Source of the DNA: Paramecium octaurelia
Taxonomy: Eukaryota; Ciliophora; Oligohymenophorea; Peniculida; Parameciidae
Direction: 5' to 3'
Assembly: GCA_905182995.1 (NCBI GenBank)
Contig: CAJJDP010000028.1
Span: 62,001-126,000, forward strand
DNA length: 64,000 nucleotides
The notes under the pieces were generated by a model. It saw only the letters and a list, made by a program, of their open reading frames with translations, had not been told where the DNA came from and made no database searches. The position numbers and the translations under genes are program-made. This document shows, piece after piece, positions 37,100 to 49,516 of this stretch. The first letter of the stretch is position 1, and every line of letters starts with the position of its first letter.

Positions 37100-38626
37100 T
37101 CATACAAATTGAATGGATCGTTCTACAACCGAGAATATCTTCTACCCATATTCAGAAGTATTGATTTATTATAGTAATTCGGGATATCTCTTCATTATTC
37201 CAAGAACTGGAAGGATACATTGCTAATCTAACTATAGGTATTTTTTGAAGACATAATTCCCAAAAGGATGAGTAGCAAAGGCAACAAACAAATAACTACA
37301 ATGTAACACTACATTTTTACTTGCTCTCCTGATCTGCAGTCAACATAATATTGGTAACGAATTTCACGTCTTCCTATTCGATGACTTCGAGGAAAACTTC
37401 AACGACGTTGCTCCCGTATTTGTTGTAACATAGTGTTTGGAAATTACTCTTAATAATCCTGAACAGTTCCATTTTCTGCTATTTAAAATTACTCTTCAAT
37501 ATGAACTAAATTATGTAGTTACCGAATTCGCATATACATAGCTATTAGGACACATCCATAATCTAATCCAATAATGATTAATTGAGTTGTTTCTGAAGCA
37601 TAAATTATATGATCCGACATCCATAGGTGTGTTATGACATCGAATACACCGATTACTCTATGTGTTTCTTCATATATTCACACAGTTTGTAGTCGAAATT
37701 CTCCAAACAACTCAACAATACAAAACAACCATTGTTGTCATTTATTAGCTGTCGGACTTAGTATTTTATCTCATCCATAAATTCGGTTTAAAAATGATAG
37801 TCTTCATCTTTTAAAAATTCTATCATTCTATTGATCACTCTTGAAGCATATTGATTCTTCGATAATTCAACAATATGACCTTTCAATTGATAAAATAAAC
37901 TGAACTTCCACTATTTTTCACCTAAATCAATAATTTTGTTACAATACCTGACAAATATACTTTTTAAACCAAATAATTTCCAAATAAATCTTTTGAAGTC
38001 TTAATTAAATTTTTTTCAATCGTCTCGAAGATCATCCCTCTTTATAATGGAGTACCATTGTCAAAAATCTTTTACAGATTTCTTGATGCATTCTAATTAC
38101 CACATATTTATTCCTAACATATATTTAAATGAGGTACCAGACTCATTCTAAATTGGTAATCATCTTGCCTCAATTATAGCTGAACTTAATTATCTTCTTA
38201 CAGAGTTGGATGGCTATTAAATGTCAAAAAGAAGGTTTAAACTTCCGTTATAGGTTGCATAGTTTAGTGTTTTTTAGGGGAAAATTATAGTTACTTCAAA
38301 TCATGATGAATTTTTATAGAGGGTTTCTTCTCTTTTTGTCTTTCGTTAATTCTAACATGTAAAATTAGAATATGTACATATAAGGTTATGTGTTCGTAGA
38401 ATTGTAAGTCATAGTGTCATTCCCATAATTTTCTCCAAGAATTTCAATTTATTCAATGGAATTAATCAAAGTAGGTTAAAACTCTTTGGCGTTCAGTGAT
38501 AATTTACTCTTTTTTCGAGGCTATTTCCTTTCGTACATTTACACTTCGCTTTCATCTAACACACTATCATTATATTCACATACCACTTAGTATTGAACCA
38601 ATTAATTATTTTTCTTCGGGATCCAT
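37100..38626 (-). CDS. Pumilio/PUF-family RNA-binding protein
   Basis: PUF proteins bind 3' UTR elements and repress or destabilise mRNAs. The 473-residue product has a disordered N-terminus of ~150 residues and then PUF repeats: FGNYLVQKVYLSG, SKNQYASRVINRMIEF, NNGCFVLLSCLE, QHTYGCRIIQFML, EFGNYIIQFILKS, YNKYGSNVVEVFLE and HPFGNYVFKKYL. These carry the five-residue recognition pattern in helix 2. The N-terminal segment has SKLSLNAKEFQPT, close to the PAM2 motif that binds poly(A)-binding protein. Introns: 38556-38583, 38352-38377, 37922-37947 and 37296-37320. Confidence 0.9.
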
Positions 38627-38706
38627 ATTTAGATGTTGTTTTTAAAAATACAAAATAAGAATATTTGTTCCCTTTTATAATATTTAATTTAATATATAAT
38701 TAGACA

Positions 38707-40115
38707 TCAAGCACTCTTATTTCTAGAATTCTAGTGCTCATTTTTTATACGCTACTCCAAAGAATCCTGCTTCTCACACAGCTCATAACCTGATCTAAAA
38801 ATTTGGCTATTCTGCTCCTCCTCCGTCTAAAAGCAATCCATCCTCGACATCCTCTACCTCCTCTCCGTCTCCTGCCTTATTCTCTCACTCTTTATTTGCA
38901 CTTTATTCTTGACCCCCTGCTTACCCCCGAACTCCAAACAAGAACCAAGGGTTTTCCTTCTCTGACTTTCTCTCTTTTACTTTTGTTGGTTCCTCTGCTT
39001 CTCTTGGAAGAGCAGAGAATTAGAGTTCTCCAAAAATCGTAACTCATTATCCTCAGGCACAAATAGATAGGTGTTATTCAGCAATTATTCAGCAGTTGGC
39101 CTGTCCTTTTATTTGGGAGCCATCATTTGACAGACAATCTGAATCAAAGAATCAGAATATTAAATTCCTAAATAAATTAATGGATTTTTTACCCACATCT
39201 TTGAAATGACGTTTATTAATGCCATTTCTCAATTCATGATATTGAGTATCAGATTTTGGCAGTTCCTCCTAAATCATCAATTCGAAAATGGTGCATCCAA
39301 AAGCAAAAATATCAACTTTTTATAAATCTATTGGAGTACCAAAATTCATCTAGATATAGTTTTTAATACATATTCCATGATTTCAGGAGCTGTATATCTT
39401 TAATCACCATCCCTAATATCTTCGTCCTCCTTTACAAATTAAAGTCTTGACAATCCAAAGTCTGCTATCTTGAAACTCAAATCCTTCTTCTTAAACAAAA
39501 TGTTCTCAGGTTTAATGTCCATATGAACCAAATTCTTACTATGTAAAAACCTCAGCCCTTCTAAAACATGTTTTAAAATGATCTTGATTTCCCATTCCTA
39601 ATATTGTTTTTGGTGCTTTAGATTATAATCACAATATTCCATAACCAAATAAAATTGATTCTACTCTATCCAACAATTGTAATATTGAACTATGTGTTTT
39701 GTGTCACTTTTGCTAAATAAATTCGCCAAAATGCAGGCTTCCTACCTTGCATCGCTGGTTTCTAAATTCTATTTAGGTTGAGCCTTCGTCTTTTTAATTG
39801 CATAAATCGATTGATCAAGCGTGTTCCTACATTTAAATACAATTGCGAAATTCCCTTATCCAATTTTAGCCAACTCTTCATACATACTGCTATATTTGGA
39901 TTCTTTGGATTCAATCTCCAATTGCATTCTGTTGTTTTGAGCGGCGTTGGGAGCACTGAGAGCTCTGATAGTGGAGGGTTGTCCGCTATTGATACTGAAT
40001 GCCAATTTCTAGAATTAGTGAAATTGGAATGTACTTTTAGGATCTAGACATTCTGGTTGGTTGTAGAGATTGGGTTGATATTCAATCTAGCAGCTCTGGA
40101 ATTAGGATCAGACAT
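38707..40115 (-). CDS. Wee1-like protein kinase
   Basis: A 445-residue kinase with Wee1/Myt1 features: IGQGNFAIVFKC Gly loop, AIKK lysine, HIVQYYNCWIEQNQFYLVME (the Wee1-type N-lobe), HSKNLVHMDIKPENIL catalytic loop, DFGLS, and DIRDGDQRYTAPE, the GDxRY signature in place of a usual activation loop. Wee1 kinases phosphorylate CDKs on the Gly-loop Tyr and delay mitosis. The N-terminal ~90 residues and the basic C-terminal ~110 are disordered. Introns: 40009-40034, 39350-39369 and 39168-39192. It ends 40 bp before the stop of the p24 gene, on the same strand. Confidence 0.88.
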
Positions 40116-40155
40116 TTAATTGAATTGAATTCGAAGAATAAATATATTTACATAA

Positions 40156-40840
40156 TCACACTAATCTTCTGTCATTGAGTAATTTCTTTATGTAATATAC
40201 TTACCATGCGGTCACTCCGCAAATAGCAACAGTCTCAATAAATGTCAAAACCATCAATTGCTTATTAATCTTTTATACATCTGCCAAAGCTCCTTTGGAT
40301 TTCAATTCATTCAGTTTGGTACTATAGAAAACGTCTCTTATCTTCTGTAGAACCCCCTGTACGCCCTCTTCAATGGGATCTATATCATTCTATTCGATTT
40401 CCTCTAAAAAAAACGACATTAATGGAGTGTGTACCTTTTTCGGATTTGGCCACGTCAATGGCAAATTGAACAACCTTAGCCTCCTTTGCTCTCTTATTTT
40501 GAAAGATCAATTGATAATCCCCTTTCTCAGTGGCATTGAAATTGAACACTGCTTCCTTTTTCATCATTTTCGCATAAATCATAGAACCAGAAGGATCGAC
40601 CACCTTAAAATCAATAGTGTCCATAGTGTAGATTGGAATAAAGAAGGTGCCTCTGATGTTGGTGGGAGTCTTCTTGATTGACTCAATGAATATCTCCTCG
40701 CCTCCCTTTTCAATTTAGAACGAGATCATATCATCAGGTAGAAAGCCTCGCATATATTTATCCCAATCCTGCATGATTTCTTTGGTTTCCTCAATGCTGC
40801 ACCAAGAGAGTGTGAAGAGACTCAATAATATTGGAAACAT
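40156..40840 (-). CDS. p24/TMED (emp24/GOLD) cargo receptor
   Basis: Type I membrane protein of COPII/COPI vesicles between ER and Golgi. The 217-residue product starts with a signal peptide (MFPILLSLFTLSWCS), then the GOLD domain (ISFQIEKGGEEIF ... IDFKVVDPSG ... KGDYQLIFQNK), a coiled coil (IDPIEEGVQGVLQKI), one C-terminal membrane helix (LTFIETVAICGVTAW) and a short tail ending KKLLNDRRLV. One 31-nt intron at 40404-40434. A second GT-AG candidate near the C-terminus was rejected because it would create a TGA. Confidence 0.92.
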
Positions 40841-40923
40841 AAATATATGAATCAATTAAATAATTGTATACTCATACCACGTATGTCAATTTTTATTATT
40901 TTTCTTTTATCAATTACTTTGTG

Positions 40924-41052
40924 TCATTCCTTCACACTGCTATCAGTAATTGATCCCAATTGACCATATCTGTATTTCTTGAAACACTTTTGTGAATGTA
41001 TAACTAAGATAAAATAATTTTAAAATGAAAATGTTTTGAGTAATTCATTCAT
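40924..41052 (-). CDS. Possible micro-protein, unsupported by homology
   Basis: A 42-residue frame ending KCFKKYRYGQLGSITDSSVKE that looks more protein-like than its surroundings. It lies upstream of the p24 gene on the same strand. No family is recognised and the start is arbitrary. Confidence 0.25.
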
Positions 41053-41318
41053 TGCAAGATTCAAGATTTTTATCAAATTAAAGATTTAAGAGATTTTTTA
41101 AATAGTACTATTAATCTATGGCTAAAATTCAAGAACTCTAGTAATATCTAATGCTGATGTCATATATCATTCAATTTGTTAAAGATCTATTATTTCAAAA
41201 GATATGGAGATGTAATTTAGCTTAGGAATATGAATATTAAATAAAACTATATGAAGTTCTTCATAGGTATTTTTATTTAATTTAATAAGAATATTATAAG
41301 CCTTCATTAATTAATATT

Positions 41319-42769
41319 ATGAATTTCATATTAATTGCTTTTTCTTTGCTCATAGTCAATCTTTTAGCACAGTCAAATTAGAGACCAGCCCAAAAAAAAT
41401 TTGTATCAGAAGCGGTTGAAAAGGCCATCGAGCGAGTATTTTTAGATCTGATTAATAGATTTCAGAAAAAATGAAGGACAATAAACTCAAATATACTTTC
41501 ATCAATTCGTTTCCTAATACGCTTGATACAACGGTAACCAACTATGATCCAAGTATTCCAGATGCCTTTGTGATCACAGGTGATATTACAGCTATGTGGT
41601 TAAGAGATAGTACTAATTAATTATGGACCTATATGGAGTTTGTGAATTAGGACAGCAAATTACAAAACTTGGTAAAAGGAGCCATCAATCGTCAAGTTAA
41701 TTAAGTCTTGATTGATCCATATGCCAATGCATTCAATTATCAAAAGAAATAGTCAGAATGGAGCAATGACAATACAACCAGGTGCTTTTTAGGTGTCAAT
41801 GCCCACGCAATGTCACAACATCTACATGAAAGGAAATTTGAAATTGACTCTTTAGTGGCTGTCTTAAGACTATCTGTTGGTTATTATAAGGAAACTAAAG
41901 ATGCATCAATCATCAATTTTAAATACTTAAAGGCTGTCTAAAGAATCTTGAGAACATTCAAGGATTAGCAAGCAGACCAGACAGAACAATTTGCCACATT
42001 CAGATTCCCTTATACTTTTTAGAGGAACGCTAGATCAACCGATACAGTTATTAATGGAATAGGTGAACCAGTTAAAAGAACTGGATTATTAAGAACATTT
42101 TTCAGAGCCTCTGATGATTCCACAGTGCATTAATTTAATATCCCAGAAAATGCCATGGCTTCAGCAATCTTAAAGTAAACAGCTGAGATGTTGAGTGAAG
42201 CAAACTTAAGTTGGTCTTTAAGAAAGGCTGCTGATCCTTTAATTTAAGAGGCTTTTGCATTGTCTGCAGAAATTAAAGATGCCATTTACAAATATGGAAT
42301 AAAGGATGGAGCATTTGTGTATGAAATTGACGGAATGGGTAAGCAAGTATTTATGGATGATTCAAATCAACCAAGTTTACTTTCTCTTCCAATTTATGGA
42401 TTTATTGAAATAGATGATCCCTTGTATTAAGCTACTAGAAAGAAGGCACTCAGTTCAGCCAACCCCTATTATTTTGTAGGAACAGCAGCCAAAGGTATAG
42501 GTGGTCCTCATATTGGGAACAATTACATATGGCCTATGGCTATTGTAACTTAAGGGTTGACTACAAATGACAAAAAAGAAATCAGGGAATGCTTGAGGAT
42601 GTTAGTGACAACCACTGGAGGCAAATGGTTTATGCATGAAAGCTTTTTCAAAGATAACCCCATTAATTTCACAAGATCTTGGTTTGCCTGGGCAAATGGA
42701 TTGTTTGGAGAATTAGTGTTGAAGATAGACAAAGAGTATCCAGAACTATTAGAAGAGAATTATGCTTGA
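41319..42769 (+). CDS. Glycoside hydrolase family 125 (exo-alpha-1,6-mannosidase-like, Mug157 type)
   Basis: A secreted or lumenal enzyme expected to trim alpha-1,6-mannose. The start opens a signal peptide (MNFILIAFSLLIVNLLAQ). GH125 landmarks: FVITGDITAMWLRDSTNQ, SEWSNDNTTRCF, FKYLKAVQRILRTF, QFNIPENAMASAIL, FVYEIDGMG, PSLLSLPIYGF, GIGGPHIGNNYIWPMAI, MHESFF and TRSWFAWANGLFGEL. 475 residues, the family's usual size. One 23-nt intron at 41436-41458. Its stop lies 17 bp from the stop of the convergent SET gene. Confidence 0.93.
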
Positions 42770-42786
42770 TAATACGAATTAATATT

Positions 42787-44409
42787 TCAGTTTTATTTAA
42801 GTAAATATGCTCTTAATCTCATAAACACTTTGATTTCCATCTTCTCTGGTTTAGTTGTCAAATTGTCTATCATTTCTAAGTGGGCCTTCAAGATTCTTGC
42901 TTTTGAAGTTTAATAGTTAAAAAGTTGTTCTCCCCAATATGAGTCTTTAGGAATGATCGGAGTTGAAATCTTTTTGTATAAAGAATTAATGATTCTTCTA
43001 TATAGAACTATGATAGTTTCTTCATTGATTAACTCATCTCCATCTAACAACTAGAGATATGTCCTTAGGAATTTCATCAAATCCAAATTAAATTAGCTTT
43101 TCTTTATTTTAAATTCAGAAGTTAATTAATTAAGACTAATCCCTCTGGTGTTTAGATTTAGGAGTTCTTTATATGGAACATAATGTAATTAAACCAATTT
43201 TTCAATGTTTGTAAGAAAATCATATTTCGTACTGCAATCCATAAATATCCTGAATTTAACTCTGTCATACTTATTCTTACTGAGTGCAAATCCATAATAC
43301 ATCAATAGATGCTCATTACCTAAACATCCATACAAATTCAAGACCTACTCTCCCTTTTCAATATCATCCACAGCTCTTGCTGTAAGGTAAGCTGGACAAT
43401 TGAGAGTCTACTGTTGGATATTTGTGTACCAATCATGTTCACTTTAATCTAAGGACTATTCATAGTAATCTCTAAGGTAATCATCATTGACTGCAGCTTA
43501 GACTTTCGAATCTTTGGTATTTAATTATTGCGATTAAGTGTTGCTTTGATCAGTAGTGGGTTCATCTTCATCCTCTGAATCATCAGGCATCATCAATTTT
43601 GTAATCCATATATCTGAGGATCCTGTTCTAAGTAGTTCCTGAAAGAGTTACTACAACAATCTATTCAATGTTTTAGAACACCTCTCACTCTCATTTACAT
43701 GTAGACTCTCTATTATTTCTTAATCTTCCTAACTAAACCAATACTTATTTTGAGAAATGTATTTAAATTTCATATAATTATTTTAAATGTATTCTTCTGG
43801 TTAATAATTCTCTTATTCTAAACCAAATATTGCTTTGTTCTTTCCATGATTTATCATATCTACCATAGGTACTAAAAATGAGAAAGGATAATCGTTATTA
43901 ACACTCAATCTTCTATTCATGCAATATCTATATGCCCAATCATAATCCTCAGAATTCAACCCTATTTCCATCACCTCGTCTTTGGCTGCCTTATATTCTT
44001 CCTCAAATTCTTGTTTCAATTCTCTCAAATAATCAAATGGAATTGGTTGATCGCAGTCAAGTAAGCAAGTAGGATTTGCTGAGAGATCAAATATTGACTT
44101 TAATTTTCCATGTCTTTGCACTGTGAGATAAAGGATTAACGTCTGAAAATCACTCTTCTTATTCCCAATTTATTGCAACGATGGGTAGATATGAGGATTC
44201 TTCTTCATTATGTCTACACATTATTCATTTTGGAATACTGTGAATGCGCTTATTGCATAATTATGGGAAACCTTGATGACATATTCTCCAGATTTAATAT
44301 TATCAATGGCCTTAATTCCAAACATCCCGCCATAATCCTCCATTTCCACTTTGTTCATCTGCAGTCCATCTCTTAGATATCCAATGTAATTATTCTTTAA
44401 TTATTACAT
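42787..44409 (-). CDS. SET-domain lysine methyltransferase (RuBisCO-LSMT/SETD3/SETD6-like)
   Basis: 540 residues in one frame. The split SET domain is seen as GGMFGIKAIDNIKSGEYV (N-terminal SET) and, after a long helical insert, FLVPMVDMINHGKNK (the N-H signature of the SAM-binding half), then LGNEHLLMYYGFAL with the catalytic Tyr region. The C-terminal part resembles the RuBisCO-LSMT substrate-binding domain. An ATG further upstream (44535) is in frame, but it would overlap the better-supported end of the upstream gene at 44432, so 44409 is chosen. Substrate unknown (this family has non-histone targets). Confidence 0.85.
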
Positions 44410-44431
44410 TACAAAAAATAAAGAAATAATT

Positions 44432-45484
44432 TCATTTTTAATAGTTGTTTTTCCAGGAGTAGATCCCTTCATATTTTTTATTACTACTACTCTATTCGAT
44501 CTTTTTCTCTTGTCCAAATTGCTTTGAAGACCCATTCTCTACGTGTTTGAATTAATTCTATTGTTTATATTACCCTTTGATCTTTTCATAGGATATTTGA
44601 CACTATCAATATTGCTATTATATGGTTTACATCAAAAAATGGCGAAGTCAGAGGGTGATTCAATTTATGAGTGTCTTTCTGATTATCCTTTTGATTATCA
44701 GTGTTTATGTTGCGTAACTTTGACTCCTATAAATCGTAATATAGGTTTATACTTTAATACTCATATCACCGAAATCTTTGTAATCTCGAGTACTATCGAA
44801 GGCTGTCCATTTTATTTAAGGGGAAAGACTACGTTATGGTCTTAACCACTTTCTTTCTTTGTTTCCCAATTCCTGCCCAAAAACATCAGAGAATTGTTAA
44901 TTTTATTTCTTAGACTAAATATTAATCTCATTCTCTATTATTTTTGAAGGGCTTTTATGTTTTGTACTCTCCTGATATTATTGTTGTAGATCTTGGTGTT
45001 TCCTTTGTTTTGCATAATCTTTACCAAATTCTGCCTTCTCATTCACAGAAGTAAGTACTTTACCATAATGCACATTTGTCCATTAGACTGACGTATTAAT
45101 TAGTTGTTAATTCTCAGGGGATTTAGAAATCACATCCGCATTTTGAGTATTCTCAAATACATTGCTCGACAGATCAACTCGCTTTCGTTGTTTATCGCTT
45201 CTATTTGTTAACTGCTTAGTAATTTGGTAATTATTCTTCACTTTATTAAACTTAAGCTATGTTTCTTATTATCTTTAGCCATCATCCTACACAAAGTAGA
45301 AGCTTTCCTTTGGTTAATCTTTTGGTCTGTGAGGCGAAGAGGATTTTAGATTTAATAATTAAGGATTGAATTGTAAGACCTATTACATTGTATCTTAAGG
45401 TGTGTGTTGTTTTCTTGGAGATTAATTCTGAATACTCACATTACCTTTAGTTTATTAATTAACAGGGGAATTATCATTTCTCAT
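44432..45484 (-). CDS. Hypothetical, charged and Gln/Ser-rich protein
   Basis: Predicted 332 residues (start MRNDNSPVNQQTKGN). It is low-complexity, basic and Gln/Lys/Ser-rich throughout, with few aromatics except FYFVQDDG and WTAFDSTRDYKDFGD. Two introns near the 3' end, 44727-44752 and 44603-44630, extend it to a stop 22 bp before the SET gene. No domain is recognised. It could be a structural or scaffold protein, which is inference only. Confidence 0.6.
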
Positions 45485-45561
45485 TATTAATATCAAATAA
45501 AAATTATCCTTTACTTTTTTAGTAAGCAATTATTAGAAATCATACAATTCACTTACTACCA

Positions 45562-45840
45562 ATGCCTCTTCACTTTCCATCTATCATGTCCAATTTAAAT
45601 ACTTATGTTAAGAAAATTGACTCTAAATAGGAGTGTGAGAGGGACAGAGTAAATATTGCCAAGAAAATAATTCGTAAAATAATGAAAAATACACTTGATT
45701 TGATTATAAATAATCCTCATTTTATTAAAATCAAATCTCTGGCTAATTTGATGAGCCTACTTTTTAAATTTTCATCTAATCTTTAATTTAATTAAAGGCC
45801 ACTACACAATAGTATTTCATGTGTTTTCGAACTCAGTTGA
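45562..45840 (+). CDS. Possible short gene, antisense-overlapping the homeodomain-like gene
   Basis: A 92-residue frame (MPLHFPSIMSNLNTYVKKID, then ECERDRVNIAKKIIRKIM) that appears coding in its first half. The 3' 124 bp overlap the end of the minus-strand gene at 45717-46073. Either the overlap is real or the true end lies earlier through an unrecognised intron. Confidence 0.3.
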
Positions 45841-46073
45841 TCCTATTTGACTGTGATTTCACCTTCAACATCATCTGATGGCATCTCCTACTTGAACTTC
45901 TTGTTTTGATCCCAATACCATTTATATATCTTTTCTTTTGGTAAATTGGTAAGGTTTGCTATTTCTTTGATTGTGTTTTGTCCCCAGATTTATTGCTTTT
46001 GGTAAAAGTCATTAAGAGTGTCAATTTGCTTTTTTGATTTTTTGAAACGGGAACATTTATTCTCCTTAGACAT
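45717..46073 (-). CDS. Homeodomain-like small DNA-binding protein
   Basis: 118 residues in one frame. The N-terminal ~65 form a homeodomain-like three-helix unit: QIDTLNDFYQKQQIWG (helix 1), IKEIANLTNLP (helix 2) and KEKIYKWYWDQNKKFK (helix 3). This has the Trp, aromatic and Asn spacing of a homeobox recognition helix but with Tyr-Trp-Asp-Gln-Asn in place of Phe-Gln-Asn. The remainder is polar. Homeodomain-like proteins are known in ciliates; the target and role here are unknown. Confidence 0.7.
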
Positions 46074-46257
46074 TAAAAATAAATTAAAAATCGAACAAAT
46101 TTCATAGCATCAATTTGTACTATCTCAAATAATTACTAAAAAAAGTGTTCCAAAATTTTAATTATTTATAATTTAATTTTAATTTTTATAACAGATAAAT
46201 GTTTTATAAATTTTATTTCATTTTTATAGTTTTTATTTATTTATTTATTATTAATCA

Positions 46258-47519
46258 TCATAAATATTCATAGACGATTTTGCCTTTCTTGATAACCTTC
46301 CAAATCGGAGAATCAGCAATTTAATAAATCAGATGTTCCCAAGTAGGAGCATCTAAAATCACGAAGTCTCCCTACTTTCCAACCTCAATAGAACCAATTT
46401 TTTTGTGTCTATTTAATGCGGCAGCAGCGTTAAGTGTAACAGCACACAAGGCCTCATTTGGTCTCATTTTCAAATTCAAACATGCTAAACTCATTGTAAA
46501 AGGCAAGGACATGCAATAAGCATTGGGACAATAATCAGTGGCCAAAGCAGTTGGTACTCCACTGTCAATCATCTCCCTAACAGGAGGAGGTTAAAGTTTT
46601 AAGATGAATTGAGTAGTTGGTAGAATAACCCCAACCACCTTTTTCTCAGCCATTGCCTTGATTCCCTCCTGTGACAACTATGAATAATAGCCAAATAGAT
46701 TACATGTTCCAGATGAGATATGGCTATTGCTCCTAGATCTGCTCCCAATTTGGCTGATTCTAAGTGATTCAATTCTTCTCCATGAAATGAAGGAATCAAT
46801 CCTATTTTTGCTCCTTCCTACAGTATATTTTTAGTAGTTTCAATTTCATAAATTCCCTTCTCACAAAACACATCTACAAATTCAGGATGGATCTTATCTT
46901 CATCCATAAGTTTTTTGATTTATGGAATTTGATTCTGGATGACATCCTATTCTGCCTACTTCTCACTCAATCCAGGTGGTAAAGCATGAGCTCCCAAATA
47001 AGTTTAAACTATTTCGATTGGGCTCCTCTTGCTCACAGCCTCGATTGTCAATAGTTGTTTGACTTCACCATCTGTGGATAATCCGAATCCAGATTTGGCT
47101 TCCATAGTAGTTGTTCCATTTCTAATGGCTCTCTTGATTCCACTCTCTAAGATCTATTCTAATTCCTCCTAACTTGCTTAATTCACACATCTGGATGTAT
47201 ACATTATACCACCTCCCTTGTTGTGAATTTCCATGTATGTTGCTCCTTCCAATTTCATCTTAAATTCACCAGATCTATCTCCTGCATAACAAGGATGAGT
47301 GTGAGCATCTATCAATCCTGGTAAGACACATCTGCCTCTGCAATCTATGATTTTATAATTTTAATATTTTTCATCAATATCTCCAATATCCACAATCACT
47401 CCCTATTCATTAATGGCTACAGATGAATTCTCCAAAACACACAGGTCGGGATTTGCAAATTTAAATCTCTCTCCTGTTTTAGAAATACACACTATCTATT
47501 TTGCTTGAGATAATAACAT
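46258..47519 (-). CDS. Imidazolonepropionase (histidine degradation)
   Basis: Third enzyme of histidine breakdown: hydrolyses imidazolone-propionate to formimino-glutamate. The 411-residue amidohydrolase shows GLIDAHTHPCYAGDR (metal-binding HxH), GTTTMEAKSGFGL, YLGAHALPPG, DVFCEKGIY, SHLEH, ALATDYCPNAYC (metal-binding Asp) and LNAAAALNRHKKIGSIEVG. One 26-nt intron at 46678-46703 directly after SHLEH. Length is typical. No other histidine-pathway gene is in the window, as expected for a eukaryote. Confidence 0.94.
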
Positions 47520-47651
47520 CACTAAATTTATAAAATATCTTTTTTTATTGTCATTGAAAATTGCATTAATCCATTTCTCTTATTATCAATTTATTTATAA
47601 TGTCAAATAGAATCAATGTATTTCATATATGAAAATATTATCATAAGCATC

Positions 47652-48685
47652 TCATGATCTTTAATTAGATCCTGCACTTCTATTTCGTAATTATTAAGAC
47701 ACACTAGGACAAGGTCTCGCAAACGTTCCATTAGAATTTGGTCTCCAAGGTCTTTCATAAGTTTAAGTAGCACTCAATTTTTCGAATGTATTCTATTTTG
47801 TTTTTATATTTGGAGCCCCTTCCTCCATATATTGAAGCACTTCAAAAGTTCCTTAAAAGCCTTTTTTATTTTAGTTGGATGGTCTAAAGGGGTTTCCTTT
47901 ATAAATAGGTGGCTTTCTCTCTAAAAGGTTATTAATTTATTACGTATTGTATATCCTGCTCCATCCAACAAGATACCGTCTGCAGTAAAGGGTCTATTTC
48001 CATGGCTGGTTGTGACAAATCTTGTTGTTCCGGGTAATTGCTTGCTCTTATGTTGGATTCTCTCCTTTCTATCCATTTCTTCCTATCTATCATAAGGATC
48101 AGGAATATATTCAATCTAACTAAACAAATTGTTTGTTGTTGTCCTGCCTAATCCTTTCTTAGCTGGGTTGGTCAAAAAGTTCCTAGCTTAAGTAACTACA
48201 TTTCCTGCTGAATTTCGAGTTTTAAAGACTTTATCATTATACTCCTTCATGTGTTCAAATTCAGAATGTTTGCTGAATAAGTTGAATTATATACACAGAT
48301 TTCTAATGGTCATTAGGTTTAAAGCTATTAGGATTTTTAATGGCCAATTCTCTCTCTTTGTCGTAAATTTATTTGGCCTTAAATTAGTCTTTATATGGAT
48401 CATTTAATGTTGTGTAGCCAGGTTCTGAAAACAAAACAGGCTCATGCTTTTTTTAGAGTTTCTTATTGATTAGGATTGCTTTCTCTTTGCCTTAGCCTTC
48501 ATAATTAGAAAACATTGCATACTTTTCAAAGCATCGTTATATTAATCCCCCAATGATAAAGGTGGTGGTTAATTAAATAATCCATGGCGCTCTCTTTTCA
48601 TTATACATCATATATACCTTTGAGATATATTTTCTAAGTCACGAATGTAATTGTCATTAGACGGAACTCTATACTAAGTTGACAT
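47652..48685 (-). CDS. CFAP96 (C4orf47)-like ciliary/centrosomal protein
   Basis: CFAP96-type proteins are found in cilia and flagella of many eukaryotes. The 312-residue product follows the family's order: ERHGLFNQPPPLSLGDQY at the N-terminus, LFSEPGYTTLNDPY, ARNFLTNPAKKGLG, then GYTIQRKPPIYKGNPFRP, GFQGTFEVLQYMEEG and PWRPNSNGTFARP. Four introns are required: 48594-48617, 48497-48522, 48273-48294 and 47921-47943. The match is from memory of the human protein and is pattern-based. Confidence 0.75.
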
Positions 48686-49516
48686 CAAATATAAATAATA
48701 ATTATCATAAATTGTTTTTCATATTAAGAATCAAAAGCATTTCAATTCTCAAAATATTTAATATTCCCCCCTCCAAGTCTTCGAATCTAAGCAATCTCCA
48801 GTAATAGAGTTTTATATATACTGAGAATGCAGTAAGTATAGCACCATATTATTTTAACAAAAAGTTAGAGAAACTCATATTTTTGATTCCCTCAAAACAC
48901 ATTGAAGAGGATATTCATTCACCGAAATTGAATGAAACATAATTAAGGCCTTCCTTATAATCGCTGAAAGATGACAAAATTTTTGTATTGCTTCATTCAG
49001 AAATATAGCAAGGTTGTGATATTAAAAAGTGTTTATGAACCTAAACAAAAATAGTTAAGATTCATAAAGTGTTAAGTATTATTTTTAAGATTAAATTATG
49101 CAACTTTTAAACAACATCTAATATATTTTTTATAATAATAAAATTTTTAGTGTTAGATAATTTTTTAATCACAAACTAGAAATATAGTTAAGATAGTATC
49201 ACTAGATGTTGATTAAAGGAATTTTTGATTTTAAAATTTAAATTCAATTTGAATTATAAATAAATATAATTTAAATGTTTAACAAAATAAGTTTAAACTT
49301 GAATATGAATAAAAAAACCAAGAAAGAAGTTCTCACTATCATAAAATATTTTTGGAATAGCTTAAATAGAAATAATACTCTTTAATGAAGAAATTATTCA
49401 AAGTTCATAAGGAATATTTTAATTTCTAATAGATTAATAATTGGTTTTGTAGAAATTATAATTAGTTTAGCAATGAAGTATTTGAATATTTATAGATAAT
49501 TACATCATTATATAAA
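48686..49516. other. AT-rich intergenic interval
   Basis: About 830 bp with no dependable gene on either strand. Composition becomes extremely AT-rich from about 49080. Confidence 0.5.

Noticed and set aside
37922-37980. Apparent one-base frameshift within the Pumilio repeats
   Set aside because: A 26-nt intron at 37922-37947 restores LVQKVYLSGEKQWKF, so no error is needed.
38803-39042. Leu/Pro-rich plus-strand frame
   Set aside because: Antisense of the basic C-terminal tail of the Wee1-like kinase.
44410-44535. Upstream ATG (44535) as start of the SET gene
   Set aside because: This stretch reads better as the 3' end of the upstream gene (…KKYEGIYSWKNNYQK, stop 44432-44434) after a 28-nt intron; family-like SET sequence begins after 44409.
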